Positions 52,587 to 53,104 of a DNA stretch of 53,104 nucleotides are shown here, one piece after another. The notes under the pieces are model-generated. The model did no database searches and had not been told where the DNA came from. It saw only the letters and a list, made by a program, of their open reading frames with translations. Location of the stretch: the NCBI GenBank assembly GCA_964544085.1, contig CAZIZT010000008.1, positions 1-53,104 of the forward strand, read 5' to 3'. Position numbers and translations under genes: made by a program. The number at the start of each line of letters is the position of its first letter. The stretch's first letter is position 1. Origin of the DNA: CAZIZT01 sp964544085 (lineage in GTDB: Bacteria > Campylobacterota_A > Desulfurellia > Desulfurellales > Hippeaceae).

Positions 52587-52723
52587 CCAAAAACAAAAAT
52601 TGTCACCCAGAGCGATGTATATACGAACAGTCCGCATTTCTTCCATATTTGGGAGTATATCCGGATACTTCTGATATGAACGAGTTAAGTGAAATGCTCG
52701 CCGTCGCCTTTAAAGAGATTTAG
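52583..52723 (+). CDS. 46-residue hypothetical ORF after the integrase
   Basis: ATG at 52583 overlaps the integrase stop by 4 bp (ATGA). It encodes a 46-residue peptide with two Cys (C-H-P-E-R-C), an aromatic middle (F-L-P-Y-L-G-V-Y-P) and an acidic helix. No family is recognised. It ends 22 bp before a Shine-Dalgarno-led DUF262 gene, so it may be its small partner or a fragment. Confidence 0.4.
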   Translation: MTKNKNCHPERCIYEQSAFLPYLGVYPDTSDMNELSEMLAVAFKEI

Positions 52724-52745
52724 AAATAAATAGGAGGTCAAAAAC

Positions 52746-53104
52746 ATGGAATTAGAATGGTCAAAAAAGAAATTGTTAGAACTGGTGAGAAAGTCATATC
52801 ATGGAGAAGTAATGCTTCCTGATTTCCAGAGGAACTTTGTTTGGTCGAGAAATGATATAGAGGAATTGATATGTTCTTTATTGGAAAGAATGTTTATAGG
52901 CACATTTCTTATACAACGAGTAAATCCAACAGATGTCCCTTTTAAAGTAATTCCAATAGAAGGTGCGGACAAAATAAATAGCAATTTCAAACCCAAACCA
53001 GAAATTATAGTACTTGACGGGCAACAACGACTAACTTCATTGTTTTACGCTCTATACTCCCCGGATATTCCTTTAAAAAATACGACAAATCCATATGCAT
53101 TTTT
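52746..53104 (+). CDS. DUF262 (GmrS-N/ParB-like) protein, N-terminal part, cut by window end
   Basis: The first 119 codons run off the window. L-P-D-F-Q-R-N-F-V-W (about 24-33) and V-L-D-G-Q-Q-R-L-T-S-L-F (about 93-104) are the DUF262 signature; this domain is the NTPase/nuclease part of GmrSD-type modification-dependent restriction systems. Whether a DUF1524 HNH domain follows cannot be seen. TAGGAGG eight bases upstream supports the start. It lies in the AT-rich region by tRNA-Asn, a usual defence-island setting. Confidence 0.85.
   Translation, partial: MELEWSKKKLLELVRKSYHGEVMLPDFQRNFVWSRNDIEELICSLLERMFIGTFLIQRVNPTDVPFKVIPIEGADKINSNFKPKPEIIVLDGQQRLTSLFYALYSPDIPLKNTTNPYAF

Overview
The window looks like the chromosome of an anaerobic, flagellated Gram-negative bacterium. 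LPS sugar genes (kdsB, rfaE1), an outer-membrane porin and a lipoprotein point to two membranes. A class III ribonucleotide reductase and a polyferredoxin point to anaerobic life. Short GroES, the flagellar gene set and general protein character suggest Desulfurellales (Hippea-like) or a neighbouring lineage; this placement is from recall and is not proven. About 51.5 kb is dense core genome with many 1-35 bp gene overlaps. The last 1.6 kb is AT-rich and accessory.

Layout. 1-1613 (minus): tRNA-Thr, -Tyr, -Gly, -Thr and tuf behind one strong promoter. 1688-3998 (minus): an outer-membrane porin and an orphan periplasmic binding protein, preceded by a folded 5' leader that may be a new cis-regulatory RNA. 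3995-14420 (minus): membrane-anchored protein, addB, addA, ridA, DUF89 phosphatase, an rnhB-queH fusion, and a two-domain phosphotransferase/kinase. 14423-16464 (minus): groES-groEL under a perfect CIRCE operator. 16572-28166 (minus): a long housekeeping operon running hypothetical gene, dcd, yebC, glnD, two PilZ genes, rfaE1, kdsB, coaBC, hisD, argA-like, cupin, P1 peptidase. 28175-34551 (minus): flagellar export and C-ring genes fliL-N-O-P-Q-R-flhB, then fliD-flaG-fliS with their own sigma-28 promoter. 34586-45493 (plus): argD, pgpA, cinA-like, thpR, recA, pilT, recX, alaS, a small gene, amrB, comEC. 45426-48075 (minus): a DUF62 protein, a TPR lipoprotein and a multi-cluster ferredoxin.

At 48091-51341 (plus) an adenosylcobalamin riboswitch leads an anaerobic ribonucleotide reductase operon. 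Here NrdD is split: a 677-codon catalytic part stops just before the glycyl-radical domain, which is a separate 65-codon gene with its own Shine-Dalgarno; nrdG follows. A second promoter with NrdR-like boxes and a short upstream ORF lie between riboswitch and nrdD. Riboswitch control suggests a B12-dependent class II reductase elsewhere in the genome.

After tRNA-Asn (51418-51493) composition drops to AT-rich and the genes are mobile-type: a broken HTH/excisionase-like gene, a tyrosine recombinase pseudogene with four nonsense codons (one at the catalytic Arg position), a 46-codon ORF, and the start of a DUF262 (GmrSD-like) defence gene cut by the window end. This is probably the edge of an integrated island.
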